Shown here piece after piece: positions 25,039-33,415 of a stretch of 64,000 bases of DNA; position 1 is the first letter of the stretch, and each line of letters starts with the position of its first letter. The notes below the pieces were generated by a model. The model searched no databases. It worked only from the letters and a program-made list of their open reading frames with translations, and had not been told where the DNA came from. Source of the stretch: an uncultured Christensenella sp. (GTDB taxonomy: Bacteria; Bacillota; Clostridia; Christensenellales; Borkfalkiaceae); NCBI GenBank assembly GCA_910579705.1, contig CAJTUI010000005.1, forward strand, positions 62,001 to 126,000, in the 5' to 3' direction. Both the position numbers and the translations under genes were made by a program.

Positions 25039-25527
25039 TCAGCCTTTGATGTATTTATCGAGAATACCCGCCACGTCGCCCGCGGAAAGCTTGCCGTAAA
25101 CTTCGCCGTCGATAATCATTACGGGCGCAAGACCGCACGCGCCGACGCAACGGCAACTGTCTATGGAAAACTTCTTGTCGGGAGTGCATTCGCCGCAGGA
25201 TATTCCCAGCTCTTTTTCGATTGCTTCCAGAACCTTATCGGAGCCCTTGACGTAGCACGCCGTGCCAAGACACACGCTTATGGCGTGCTTGCCCTTGGGC
25301 GCAAGCGAGAACTGCGAATAGAACGTAGCCACGCCGTAGACCTCCGCAAGCGGCACGTCCAGCCCCTCGGCGATAGCCGTCTGGACTTCCGACGGCAGAT
25401 AGCCGTAAATGTTCTGCGCCTCGTGCAAAACGGGCATAAGCGCGCCGGGCTCGCCGCGGTGTGCTTGTATACAGCTTAAAAGCTTTTCGCGCTGCTCCTC
25501 CGTGCCTTCAAAAATAACCTTTGACAT
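25039..25527 (-). CDS. hydC: NuoE/HydC-like [2Fe-2S] hydrogenase subunit
   Basis: 162 residues of thioredoxin-like NuoE fold: PVLHEAQNIYGYLP, VYGVATFYSQFSLAPKGKH, then the four cluster cysteines in VCLGTACYVKGSDKV and SCRCVGACGLAPVMIIDG. I used the ATG at 25527, 6 nt after GGGGAG; another ATG lies 6 bases upstream, directly against the Shine-Dalgarno. First gene of the hydrogenase operon. Confidence 0.95.
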   Translation of the reverse strand: MSKVIFEGTEEQREKLLSCIQAHRGEPGALMPVLHEAQNIYGYLPSEVQTAIAEGLDVPLAEVYGVATFYSQFSLAPKGKHAISVCLGTACYVKGSDKVLEAIEKELGISCGECTPDKKFSIDSCRCVGACGLAPVMIIDGEVYGKLSAGDVAGILDKYIKG

Positions 25528-25568
25528 AAACATCTCCCCAAATTTAATCGATAAATATTTACCGATTA

Positions 25569-25597
25569 ATTATATCATATATAAAGCGCAAAATAAA
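25569..25597 (-). promoter_or_regulatory. Possible hyd operon promoter
   Basis: Consensus TATAAT (25574-25569 on the minus strand), but the best-spaced -35 is only TTTATT. A weak -35 would fit a regulated promoter. The upstream 100 bp are very AT-rich. Confidence 0.4.
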
Positions 25598-25687
25598 ATG
25601 ATTTTTTACGACAAAATTTTACATATTATATTAAGTGAACTTTTAACACAATCGCAAAATTTTTTTAACAAATTAACAAAACGAAAA

Positions 25688-25716
25688 GAAGCGCCCGCAA
25701 AGGCGCCCCTTTTAAC
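25688..25716 (-). terminator. Terminator after the NSS transporter gene
   Basis: On the minus strand AAGGGGCGCC and GGCGCTTCTT pair with G-U help around a 6-nt loop, followed by TTCGTTTT. Confidence 0.6.
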
Positions 25717-27220
25717 GTTTATTCATTTTAAGCGGGACAAGCCGCCGCTTTTTACCGCGGCGAACGCCGCATATTATGAACCCAGACGAGAAAACTATCA
25801 GGCTTACGAGCCAGCCGAACGCCGCCTGCGCCCACAGCGGATAGCCCGCGTAAAGGCCGTGCTCTGCGAATATAAGGTGGATTATTCCCCAGACCGCAAG
25901 ACAGGACAGCGCGGCGGGGCTGAGATATTTAAGCGAGAATATGAGCGGCTTTTCGGCAATTTTCAGCCTGCGCGAATACAGGTTTATCTCCCCCGCCAGC
26001 TTTATCTTTTTCGCGTACGCGCCGAGCAGGGCGCACTCCGCCACGCCGAGTATCAGTATATTAAAATAGTTCGCGAAATGGTCGGCAATGTCCAGCGCGG
26101 CCGCCGCGACGGGGCTTGCGAAGACCACGCAGACCGCCGCGCCCGCAAGGCAAATCACCGCGACGACCTTTTTCTTGTCGAGGTTGAACTTTTCCGAGAG
26201 CGGGGCGGCGGCCGCCTCCACCATAGACACGGACGACTGGGCCGCCATCATTCCGAGCGAGGCGTAAAAAAGTATTCCGACAACCGAGTTTGCGACCACG
26301 TTGCCCGCGCCGAAGACCTGAGTTATCGCGGCGGGGTAGACCATAAACGCGGTTACTATGCCCGACTGGGAAATTTCGCCCTGCAAACCGCAGCCGTAAA
26401 GCGTGGTAAACAGCACCACAGAAGAGAGCACGGAAATGAAGAAATCCGAGAACGCGATTATGAGGCTGTCGCCGAACACGTTAGTGCCCTCGGGAAGATA
26501 GGCGCCGTAAGCGGGCATTATTCCGACCAGCACCGACAGCGAGAAAAACACCTGACCTACGGCGTTCAGCCACAGCTCCGCATTGCCGAGCGCGGAGAGG
26601 TCGGGAACGAAAAGCGCGTACAGCGCCTCGCCGCTGTTGGAGTACAGAAGGCCCCTGCCCGCGAAAAAGGTCAGCAATACTACGGGGATAATCACGGTAT
26701 ATCTGGCCGTGCGCGAAAGCGAGCCCGCGCCGCCGCGCAGGAACGTAAACATTATGCACCAGGCCGCGATAATGCAGGCGAAAACGAGCGGCGAGAATTT
26801 GTCGCCGAGCACCTCCGTAAAAAAATAGCCGCTTGTTTCGGCGCGGGTCATAGACGTGGCAGACGAGCACAGCGGCGCTATCTTTATGAGCATTACGATA
26901 ATCCAGCCGAGTATGCCAGCGTAGAGCAGAGCGACGATAAGCGAGTTGAAACAGGACGCCCAGCCGAGCGGCTCCGCACGTTTATTGAGTTTAGCCATAC
27001 ACTTGGGCGAACCTCCGCGGAACTTCCTGCCCAGCGCTATTTCCGCGTTGAGTACGGGTATGCCGATAAGCGCGAGCGCTATCATATATATTAAAAGAAA
27101 CGTGCCGCCGCCGTACTTTGCGCAGAGCCCCGGAAAACGCAGAGAGTCGCCCAGCCCCACGGCCGCGCCCACGCTTGCGAGTATGAAACCGCCCCTTGTT
27201 TTAAATCTTTCCTGTGCCAT
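25712..27220 (-). CDS. Neurotransmitter:sodium symporter family (SNF/LeuT-like) transporter
   Basis: 502 residues with about 12 membrane segments. FKTRGGFILASVGAAVGLGD and SLRFPGLCAKYGGGTFLLIY form the NSS first-helix motif, where Na+ and substrate bind to the unwound GxAVGLGxxxRFP region. ALIGIPVLNAEIALG, FSLSVLVGIMPAYGAYLPEG and ASLGMMAAQSSVSMVEA follow. I preferred the ATG at 27220 to an upstream start because the family begins about ten residues before the RGG. No Shine-Dalgarno is seen. The substrate is probably an amino acid; which one is not deducible. Confidence 0.9.
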   Translation of the reverse strand: MAQERFKTRGGFILASVGAAVGLGDSLRFPGLCAKYGGGTFLLIYMIALALIGIPVLNAEIALGRKFRGGSPKCMAKLNKRAEPLGWASCFNSLIVALLYAGILGWIIVMLIKIAPLCSSATSMTRAETSGYFFTEVLGDKFSPLVFACIIAAWCIMFTFLRGGAGSLSRTARYTVIIPVVLLTFFAGRGLLYSNSGEALYALFVPDLSALGNAELWLNAVGQVFFSLSVLVGIMPAYGAYLPEGTNVFGDSLIIAFSDFFISVLSSVVLFTTLYGCGLQGEISQSGIVTAFMVYPAAITQVFGAGNVVANSVVGILFYASLGMMAAQSSVSMVEAAAAPLSEKFNLDKKKVVAVICLAGAAVCVVFASPVAAAALDIADHFANYFNILILGVAECALLGAYAKKIKLAGEINLYSRRLKIAEKPLIFSLKYLSPAALSCLAVWGIIHLIFAEHGLYAGYPLWAQAAFGWLVSLIVFSSGFIICGVRRGKKRRLVPLKMNKR

Positions 27221-27256
27221 ACGTTCTAATATATTATTGAACCGCGTTAAAAATAC

Positions 27257-27283
27257 GCCGCCGCGCACTTTGTGCGCGGCGGC
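27257..27283 (-). terminator. Terminator after the RND pump gene
   Basis: GCCGCCGCGCACTTTGTGCG... forms a perfect 12-bp stem with a 3-nt loop; the minus strand then reads GTATTTTT. Confidence 0.8.
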
Positions 27284-27292
27284 TTTATCCGA

Positions 27293-30200
27293 TTATTTTT
27301 TCTTGCCGTCGGGATACCTTGCGGAAATGCGGTGAACGGCCGAATATACCGCTGGGACGAGCACCAATGTGACCAGCGTGCCCAACAGCAGTCCGCCGAT
27401 TACCACTATGCCGAGCGGCTGCATAAGCTCGCTGCCCTGCCCGACGCCTATCGCCATAGGTATGAGCGCGAGTATCGTCGTAAGCGTAGTCATAAGTATG
27501 GGCCTAAGCCTCACGCCGCAGGCGGCGATAACCGCGTTATAGTGCGGCATACCCGCGTTTTTAAGCTGTTTTATCTTTTCCAGCATAACAATGGCGTTGT
27601 TGACGACCACGCCCATAAGCATTATCAGCCCGATAAACGAAACCACGTTCAGGCTTGTGCCAGTTATCACAAGCGCGATAAACCCGCCCGTGAAACTGAA
27701 CGGTATGCTCGCCATTATAATAAGCGGTTTGAGCGCGGAGCCGAACTGTATCGCCATTACCGCATACAACAGGAAGAACGAAACCGCCAGCGCGACCGCA
27801 AGCCCCGCAAACGCGTCGTTGAGATAGCTTGTTATGCCGCCGCTCTCGAACGAGCAGTCCTCGTACTCCTTCAAAACCTCCGCCGCGATTTTCTGCATCT
27901 GCTTGCCCGCCGCGCCCGTGTCCGTATCGGGAAGTGTTGCGGAAACGGAAACCATAACATTGCCGTTGGAGCGGCGTATGCAGGACTCGTTCAGCTCTTC
28001 CGTGACCGCGCCGCCCTTCAACACGTCTTTGAGCCTGACCTGCTTGCCCGCGGCCGCGTCGAACCCGATAATGAAATTTTCAAGGTCGCGCTTGCCCGTC
28101 ACGGCGTTGTCCGCAAACCTTACGTCAAGGTTCAACTCCTCGCCGTCAATCGTAACCGTGCAGGCCGTGTACGAGGCAAGGCCTATGCGCAGGGTAAGCA
28201 CGGCCGTGCGGTAGTCAATGCCGTACTGCGCTAGTTTTGCGCGGTCGAACTGCAACGTGTACTGCGGAACCTTTTCCGTAGCGCTGTCGGTTATATCCTC
28301 GAACCCGTTCTCAGCGAGCTTTGTTTTTAGTTTATCCGCGATTTCTGCCAGCCTTTCGCCGTCCGAACCTACGATTGTAACGGACATATTGTCCGCGCCC
28401 GACATAAGCGAGGCGACAACTCCGTCAATCTGCCTGACGGTCACATTGCCCTCTGTCTTATGCGTTTTGGCAAGCCCGCGTATCTCCTCGACCACCCTGT
28501 CGGTGCGGCGGTTTGTGGTGAGCTGTACGGTTATTATACCCGTATCGGTAAGCGCGAGAATACCGTTCTTGCCTATGCTCGCCGACACATAGTCCACGTT
28601 CTCCACGTTCTCGGCTATCACCTCGGAGAAACTTAAAACGTCCTCCTGAATAGCCTGTAAATCCTTGCCGCCGCCGTAGGACATACTGACCTCTATCTGC
28701 CCCTTGTCAATCGAAGGCAGGAACTCCGTGCCCGTAAGAAACAGCAGACCTATGCTCGCGCCGAAAACCGCGACTGCGGTCAGCACGGTGACGAGTTTCT
28801 TGTTTAATATCTTGGGCAAGGCGGCCGAGTAAAAGCGGGTCAGCGCGTCCATAACGTACGAGCGGCGGAACGAGAACTTCTTCTTTGCGACGACCGCTGG
28901 CATAGGATTTCTTGCGACAACCGCCGTCTGCGAGTGCTGTTTGAACTCCTCGTCCGAAGAGAGCATATCTATCGTAAGCTGTTCGTCGCCGAGAGGCTCG
29001 GTAGAAATCCTGCCGCCCTTCAAAAGCCGTTTCTTGCCCTCGAATAGCGCGTACAGCGCGGGAATTACCGTCAGCGCGACGATAAGCGAGAACGCGAGCG
29101 AGAATATAACCGCGAACGCAAGGTCGGTGAATATCTCCGCCGTCAGCCCGCCGACAAAGAGTATCGGAACGAATACGCACACCGTAGTTAAGGTGGAGCC
29201 GAAGAGCGCGCCGCCTACTTCCGACGTGCCGTCCACTGCCGCGGCGAACGCGGTCTTGCCCGCGTCGCGGTGTTTGGAAATGGCCTCTATCACAACTATG
29301 CTGTTGTCGACCAGCATACCTATGCCCACGGCAAGCCCGCCGAGCGAAACCATATTCAGCGTTATGCCCATAAGCGACAGGCATATCAGCGCGGCAAGCA
29401 CGGAAAGCGGCATTGTTATCGCGATGACAAGCGAGGTGCGCACGGTCTTCAAAAACAGGAATATTATAAGAATTGCGAGCGCGCCGCCTATCAGCATACT
29501 TATAAGCACGTTGGAAACGCTGTCCGAAATGAACTGCGACTGGTCGTCAAGAAGTTTAATGTTTGCGGTATATCCCTGCGCGTATTCGCTTTTTACCGCC
29601 TGAACGACCGCCGAGGCATTGGCGCCGTTTGCCTTGTACACTTCTAAAACTATGCCCGAGTAAATTTTGCCGCCCGAGCAATAGTACGCGTAGGAGCTGT
29701 ATGCCGCCGTCTTTTCGACTGTAGCTATGTCGCCGACCTTAGTCAAGTACACCCGCTCGCCCTCGGAATTGAGGGTTAGATTTGTAAAGTCCTGCGCGGC
29801 AATGAAATCCAGCAGCTCGTTGGAGAGATTGAAACCCGAAAATATCTTTATAAGCGCGAGCTGGGTTTCGCTGTAAGGCGGTTCGCCGAACTGCGGTTTT
29901 ACGGCCTCCAACTGCCTTGTTATCTCCTCGAAAAGCCCCACGGTCGCCGCGGGCAGTTCTATCGGCATAGCGAGTATGTCCTCTGCCGATTTTACGTCGG
30001 AATTGTTGCGTATCTGCACGCTGCCGTCCTCTTCCGAAACGTTGCCGAGCGGTAAATCGAGCGCACCGTAAGAAAACGCCTCGACTATGAGCGGGCAGAC
30101 GAGTTCCAGCCCGCCGAACGGCTTGACTGTATACGAGTACTGCGCCCCGCCCTTTATCTCGACCTTCTCCACTCCGTCTATCGCGGAAATCTTAGCCGCC

Positions 30201-30670
30201 AGTCCGCGCGCCTGCGCGTACGCCTCGTCCACGCCCTGCTCCGAGGTTACCGAAAGCATTGCAAGCGCCTCGGCGTTCAGATCCACGTCGTAAACGGACG
30301 TGGTTACGCCCGACGGAAGGTCGAGCGAGGCGAGCTTGTCGTTGATGTCGTTCTTTTTTTCCGCGGTGTCTATGCCGTAGTCGAACGACATAACGAGCGC
30401 GGAAAGGTTGTCGTAAGAATAGCTCTGCACGTCGTTAATACCGCTGACCGCGCCGAGCCCCTTTTCAAGCTTGACCGTCACGTCCTTTTCGACCGAGGCG
30501 GCGTTCGCACCGGGATATACCGCCTGCACGCACACCATAGGCACGTTGATGTCGGGGAGAAGGTTGACGTCCATATTGACCGTGGACCATACTCCGAACC
30601 CGAGCACAAAGGCAGAAATGAGCACTACCGCCACAGACTGCCTGATAATAAAAGAAAAGAAATTTTTCAT
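27293..30670 (-). CDS. RND family efflux transporter
   Basis: 1125 residues with the duplicated RND plan: TM1 (IIRQSVAVVLISAFVLGFGV), a large periplasm-equivalent loop (porter-domain phrases VYPGANAASVEKDVTVKLEK and DVQSYSYDNLSALVM), TM2-6 with VSLGGLAVGIGMLVDNSIVV (the charged Asp of the proton relay), a central cytosolic insert of about 70 residues, then the second half with FIGLIMLMGVVVNNAIVMLE. No membrane-fusion partner or outer-membrane channel is adjacent, as expected in a monoderm (compare SwrC of Bacillus). The ATG at 30670 has AAGG upstream. Substrate unknown. Confidence 0.92.
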   Translation of the reverse strand: MKNFFSFIIRQSVAVVLISAFVLGFGVWSTVNMDVNLLPDINVPMVCVQAVYPGANAASVEKDVTVKLEKGLGAVSGINDVQSYSYDNLSALVMSFDYGIDTAEKKNDINDKLASLDLPSGVTTSVYDVDLNAEALAMLSVTSEQGVDEAYAQARGLAAKISAIDGVEKVEIKGGAQYSYTVKPFGGLELVCPLIVEAFSYGALDLPLGNVSEEDGSVQIRNNSDVKSAEDILAMPIELPAATVGLFEEITRQLEAVKPQFGEPPYSETQLALIKIFSGFNLSNELLDFIAAQDFTNLTLNSEGERVYLTKVGDIATVEKTAAYSSYAYYCSGGKIYSGIVLEVYKANGANASAVVQAVKSEYAQGYTANIKLLDDQSQFISDSVSNVLISMLIGGALAILIIFLFLKTVRTSLVIAITMPLSVLAALICLSLMGITLNMVSLGGLAVGIGMLVDNSIVVIEAISKHRDAGKTAFAAAVDGTSEVGGALFGSTLTTVCVFVPILFVGGLTAEIFTDLAFAVIFSLAFSLIVALTVIPALYALFEGKKRLLKGGRISTEPLGDEQLTIDMLSSDEEFKQHSQTAVVARNPMPAVVAKKKFSFRRSYVMDALTRFYSAALPKILNKKLVTVLTAVAVFGASIGLLFLTGTEFLPSIDKGQIEVSMSYGGGKDLQAIQEDVLSFSEVIAENVENVDYVSASIGKNGILALTDTGIITVQLTTNRRTDRVVEEIRGLAKTHKTEGNVTVRQIDGVVASLMSGADNMSVTIVGSDGERLAEIADKLKTKLAENGFEDITDSATEKVPQYTLQFDRAKLAQYGIDYRTAVLTLRIGLASYTACTVTIDGEELNLDVRFADNAVTGKRDLENFIIGFDAAAGKQVRLKDVLKGGAVTEELNESCIRRSNGNVMVSVSATLPDTDTGAAGKQMQKIAAEVLKEYEDCSFESGGITSYLNDAFAGLAVALAVSFFLLYAVMAIQFGSALKPLIIMASIPFSFTGGFIALVITGTSLNVVSFIGLIMLMGVVVNNAIVMLEKIKQLKNAGMPHYNAVIAACGVRLRPILMTTLTTILALIPMAIGVGQGSELMQPLGIVVIGGLLLGTLVTLVLVPAVYSAVHRISARYPDGKKK

Positions 30671-30687
30671 AGCCTTAAAAATTACAG

Positions 30688-30704
30688 GCGGCATAAAGCC
30701 GCCC
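30688..30704 (-). terminator. Terminator after rex
   Basis: GGCGGC-ATAAA-GCCGCC; on the minus strand followed by TGTAATTTTT. It lies between rex and the RND gene. Confidence 0.65.
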
Positions 30705-30726
30705 TTAAAATAAAGTTTTTTTAAAA

Positions 30727-31338
30727 TTAAATCATACTCGAAAGCACGGCAAGATTTGCGGCGACGTCAATGTGCCGCACCGCAACGTGTTCGGGCGCCT
30801 TTATCATAACGGGCGCGAAGTTCAAAATAGCCTTTATACCGTTTTTAATAAGCAAATCCGCCGCCTCCTGCGCGCAAGCCGCGGGCACGCAGATAACCGC
30901 AAGCTCGGCGTTGAGCCTGCCCAGCACCTCTGCCGCGTCCGCAATATCGTAAACGGGCTTGCCCGCCACGGACGTACCTATCTTTTTGGGATTGCTGTCG
31001 AAAGCGGCGACTATTTCTATGCCGTAGTTTTTAAACCCGCCGTAGCCCGTAACCGCCTTACCCAGCGCGCCCACGCCGACTATGACCGCGTTCCTCGTTC
31101 CGTTGCAACACAAAAAATCTTCCAGTGCGGCGATAAGCTCTTCCGTGACGTAGCCGACGCGCGGCCGTCCCGTTGCGGAAGTGTACGCCAAATCCTTTCT
31201 GACAAGAACCTCGCCCATATCCAACGCCTCGGCAATAAGCCCCGACGAAACGTATCTGCGTTCCTTGGGCAGGCTTTTGAGATAATTGAGATATATGGGA
31301 AGTCTTTGCAGTGCGATTACCGGAATATCCTTGTTCAT
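30727..31338 (-). CDS. rex: Redox-sensing repressor Rex
   Basis: 203 residues. N-terminal winged helix with IALQRLPIYLNYLKSLPKER and EALDMGEVLVRKDLAYTSAT, then a Rossmann domain with AVIVGVGALGKAVTGYGGF (NADH) and VAAFDSNPKKIGTSVAGKPV. Rex dimers leave DNA when NADH/NAD+ rises and usually control fermentation and hydrogenase genes, which fits the nearby hydABC. It starts 1 nt after the ROK kinase stop. I did not find a convincing Rex box upstream of hydC. Confidence 0.95.
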   Translation of the reverse strand: MNKDIPVIALQRLPIYLNYLKSLPKERRYVSSGLIAEALDMGEVLVRKDLAYTSATGRPRVGYVTEELIAALEDFLCCNGTRNAVIVGVGALGKAVTGYGGFKNYGIEIVAAFDSNPKKIGTSVAGKPVYDIADAAEVLGRLNAELAVICVPAACAQEAADLLIKNGIKAILNFAPVMIKAPEHVAVRHIDVAANLAVLSSMI

Positions 31339-31339
31339 A

Positions 31340-32269
31340 TCAGTCCTCTATCATTAATGCGGCGGCCCCGTACGCGCCAGCGGCCGAACCGAGCGTTGCC
31401 GTCTTTATTTTCACAGGCGCATAGTGCGCGGCGAAAAGCTCCCTGTCCATTATTCCCTGCAACGGCGCGGTCAGTCTTTCGCCCTGTCCCGAAACTCCGC
31501 CGCCCAGCATTATCACTTCGGGGCGGAATATGTTGGCTATATTGACAAGCCCGCACGCGAGGTATTTGATATACCAGTCCACGACCTCGCTTGCCGCTAT
31601 GTCCGTTTCGGCGTAATCGAACGCCGTTTTACCCGTCGCCGTTTCGGAAGTACAGCTCTGCCACATCTCCGAACCCGCGTTCTCTTCCATCGCCCACTTT
31701 GTGCGTTTAATGAGCGCGGTTGCGGAAGAATACGCCTCGAAACAGCCGCGCCTGCCGCAGGAGCACCTGTTTCCGCCGCGCTCTATCACCATATGCCCTA
31801 TCTCCGCGCCCGCGGACTTGTGACCTTCGAAAAGCTTGCCGCCTATGACTATGCCGCCGCCAACGCCCGTGCCGAGCGTGACAAGCACGCTGTCGCCGTA
31901 GTCCTTGCCCGCGCCGAACTTCGCCTCGCCCAGCGCCGCGGCGTTCGCGTCGTTGGTTATCTTTACGGGAAGTTTAATCTTGTCCGCCACCAGTTTCGCC
32001 ATAGGGAAGTTTTTGAGTTTGAGATTGCCCGCAAGAACGACGGTGCCGTGCTCCGCGTCTATAACGCCCGCGCTGCCTATGCCCGCGCCCTTGATTTCCT
32101 GCCTGCCGCACTTCGCGATAAACCTGTTGCAAAGCGCGACGATGCCGTCCGCAATCTCCTCGCCGCTGCCGGTGGGAACGCTGTCCTCCGCATACAGCTT
32201 GCCCTCGCCGTCAATAAGCGCGCCCTTGATAGTTGTCCCTCCCACGTCGATACCTATATATAATGGCAT
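31340..32269 (-). CDS. ROK family sugar kinase (probable glucokinase)
   Basis: 309 residues. YIGIDVGGTTIKGALIDGEG is the phosphate-binding DxGGT motif; LVTLGTGVGGGIVIGGKLFE; then EIGHMVIERGGNRCSCGRRG contains the GH catalytic region and the CxCGxxGC zinc motif, with CFEAYSSATAL following. These are glucokinase-type ROK kinases without the HTH of NagC-like repressors. TTGGAGGG precedes the ATG. Co-transcribed with rex. Confidence 0.9.
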   Translation of the reverse strand: MPLYIGIDVGGTTIKGALIDGEGKLYAEDSVPTGSGEEIADGIVALCNRFIAKCGRQEIKGAGIGSAGVIDAEHGTVVLAGNLKLKNFPMAKLVADKIKLPVKITNDANAAALGEAKFGAGKDYGDSVLVTLGTGVGGGIVIGGKLFEGHKSAGAEIGHMVIERGGNRCSCGRRGCFEAYSSATALIKRTKWAMEENAGSEMWQSCTSETATGKTAFDYAETDIAASEVVDWYIKYLACGLVNIANIFRPEVIMLGGGVSGQGERLTAPLQGIMDRELFAAHYAPVKIKTATLGSAAGAYGAAALMIED

Positions 32270-32299
32270 TATTACCCTCCAATTGATATTTCCGTAACT

Positions 32300-32328
32300 A
32301 TTATACTATCACTTTCGCGTTCTGTCAA
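32300..32328 (-). promoter_or_regulatory. Promoter of ROK kinase-rex
   Basis: Minus strand TTGACA (32328-32323), 17 nt, TATAAT (32305-32300). The match is perfect to consensus. Confidence 0.8.
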
Positions 32329-32335
32329 GATTAAA

Positions 32336-32360
32336 AAAGACACGCATACCGCGTGTCTTT
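32336..32360 (-). terminator. Terminator of nrdD-nrdG-dut
   Basis: AAAGACACGC-ATACC-GCGTGTCTTT, 10-bp perfect stem, followed on the minus strand by TTTAAT. Confidence 0.85.
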
Positions 32361-32366
32361 AAACTT

Positions 32367-32804
32367 TTATTTACTGCCCGTAGAGCCGAACCCGCCCGCC
32401 CCGCGCACGGTTGAAGAAAGCTCCTCCGCCTCCGTAAACTTCGCGGTTATATAGGGCGTTATTACAAGCTGGGCGACCCGCTCTCCCGCCGCGACGGTCT
32501 GCGCCGTCTGCGAATGGTTGTGCAGCGCGACCTTGACCTCGCCGCGGTAGTCGCAATCCACTACCCCGACCTTGTTGGCGGGCGCAAGCCCCTTCTTCGT
32601 CGCTAGCCCGCTGCGCGCATAGATAAGCCCCGCATAGCCTACGGGCAGTTCCAGCGCAATGCCCGTGGGGATTAAAACCGTTGCGTGCGGCTCGATAGTA
32701 ATATCGCCGTCAAGACAGGCATAGAGGTCGGCCCCCGCCGCAAACTCGCTGCCGTACGCGGGCAAGACCGCCCTGTCGTTGAGTTTCTTTACCGAAACGT
32801 TCAT
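32367..32804 (-). CDS. dut: dUTP diphosphatase
   Basis: 145 residues carrying all five trimeric dUTPase motifs: GADLYACLDGDITI, the RSGLATKKGL loop, GVVDCDYRGEVKVALHN (catalytic Asp), GERVAQLVITP, and RGAGGFGSTG (the C-terminal P-loop that closes over substrate). I start at ATG 32804 (GGAG 9 nt upstream); the longer in-frame reading overlaps nrdG and has no family content. Joining dUTP removal to nrdDG is a logical nucleotide-supply unit. Confidence 0.95.
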   Translation of the reverse strand: MNVSVKKLNDRAVLPAYGSEFAAGADLYACLDGDITIEPHATVLIPTGIALELPVGYAGLIYARSGLATKKGLAPANKVGVVDCDYRGEVKVALHNHSQTAQTVAAGERVAQLVITPYITAKFTEAEELSSTVRGAGGFGSTGSK

Positions 32805-32818
32805 ATGTATATTCTCCG

Positions 32819-33352
32819 TTAAACTATGCTTTTCTCGTCCCAGAGCACCACCTCGTCGCTTTTGAGGGAGGGCTTGACGAGTATTATTCTCTGGTTGGCC
32901 GAGCCGCGGAAAAGAAGGTTCAGATCTTTGAGTTCCTCCACGAACCTGCCGTCCACCAACACGTCCAGACATTTCAAGAGGCGCATAACGACGTCGGGGT
33001 CGCCCTTTTTACCCGTCAACAGGTCTGCCTCGTAGTCATAGCCCGTAAAGCACCAGAACGATTTTTTAGGATATTTCTTTCTCAGCCGCTCCATAAACGG
33101 CGCGAGCACGGCCGCGTTTTCCGGCTCGAACGGGTCGCCGCCGAGCAGCGTGAAGCCCTTGATATAGTCCGGCGCGAGCGCCTTAACGATACTGTCCTCC
33201 GTTTCTTTCGTAAAGGGCTGGCCGTAGCAGAAATCCCAGGTTTCGGGATTGAAACAGTTCTTGCACCTGTTGCGGCAACCGCTTACATACAGCGACACCC
33301 TGACTCCGGGGCCGTTGGAAACGTCGAAAGGTTTGATTTTAGCGTAATTCAA
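32819..33352 (-). CDS. nrdG: Anaerobic ribonucleotide reductase activating protein
   Basis: 177 residues. The radical-SAM motif is CRNRCKNC (CxxxCxxC) near residues 26-33 after FDVSNGPGVRVSLYVSGC; GGDPFEPEN and FTGYD are the NrdG SAM-binding signatures. It generates the glycyl radical on NrdD. Located 63 bp after nrdD. Confidence 0.95.
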   Translation of the reverse strand: MNYAKIKPFDVSNGPGVRVSLYVSGCRNRCKNCFNPETWDFCYGQPFTKETEDSIVKALAPDYIKGFTLLGGDPFEPENAAVLAPFMERLRKKYPKKSFWCFTGYDYEADLLTGKKGDPDVVMRLLKCLDVLVDGRFVEELKDLNLLFRGSANQRIILVKPSLKSDEVVLWDEKSIV

Positions 33353-33415
33353 AATTTATCCTCTTATAATTTATGCCCCGCCGCGCCTACGGCAGGGCAA
33401 TATATTTCGTTTAAA

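Noticed and set aside
25620..25685. Possible Rex box upstream of the hydrogenase operon (TTGTTAA and TTGTGTTAAAAGTTCAC-like sequence on the minus strand)
   Set aside because: The half-sites have the wrong spacing or only one good arm compared with TTGTTAA-N4-TTAACAA. In such AT-rich sequence this is expected by chance; a motif scan with a Rex matrix is needed.
25409..27094. A 561-residue plus-strand frame opposite the NSS transporter
   Set aside because: Arg/His-rich low-complexity translation typical of a reversed membrane-protein gene.
32804..32972. Longer start for dUTPase
   Set aside because: The extra 56 residues overlap nrdG, are Arg/Gly-rich and lack homology to dUTPases; the ATG at 32804 has a Shine-Dalgarno.
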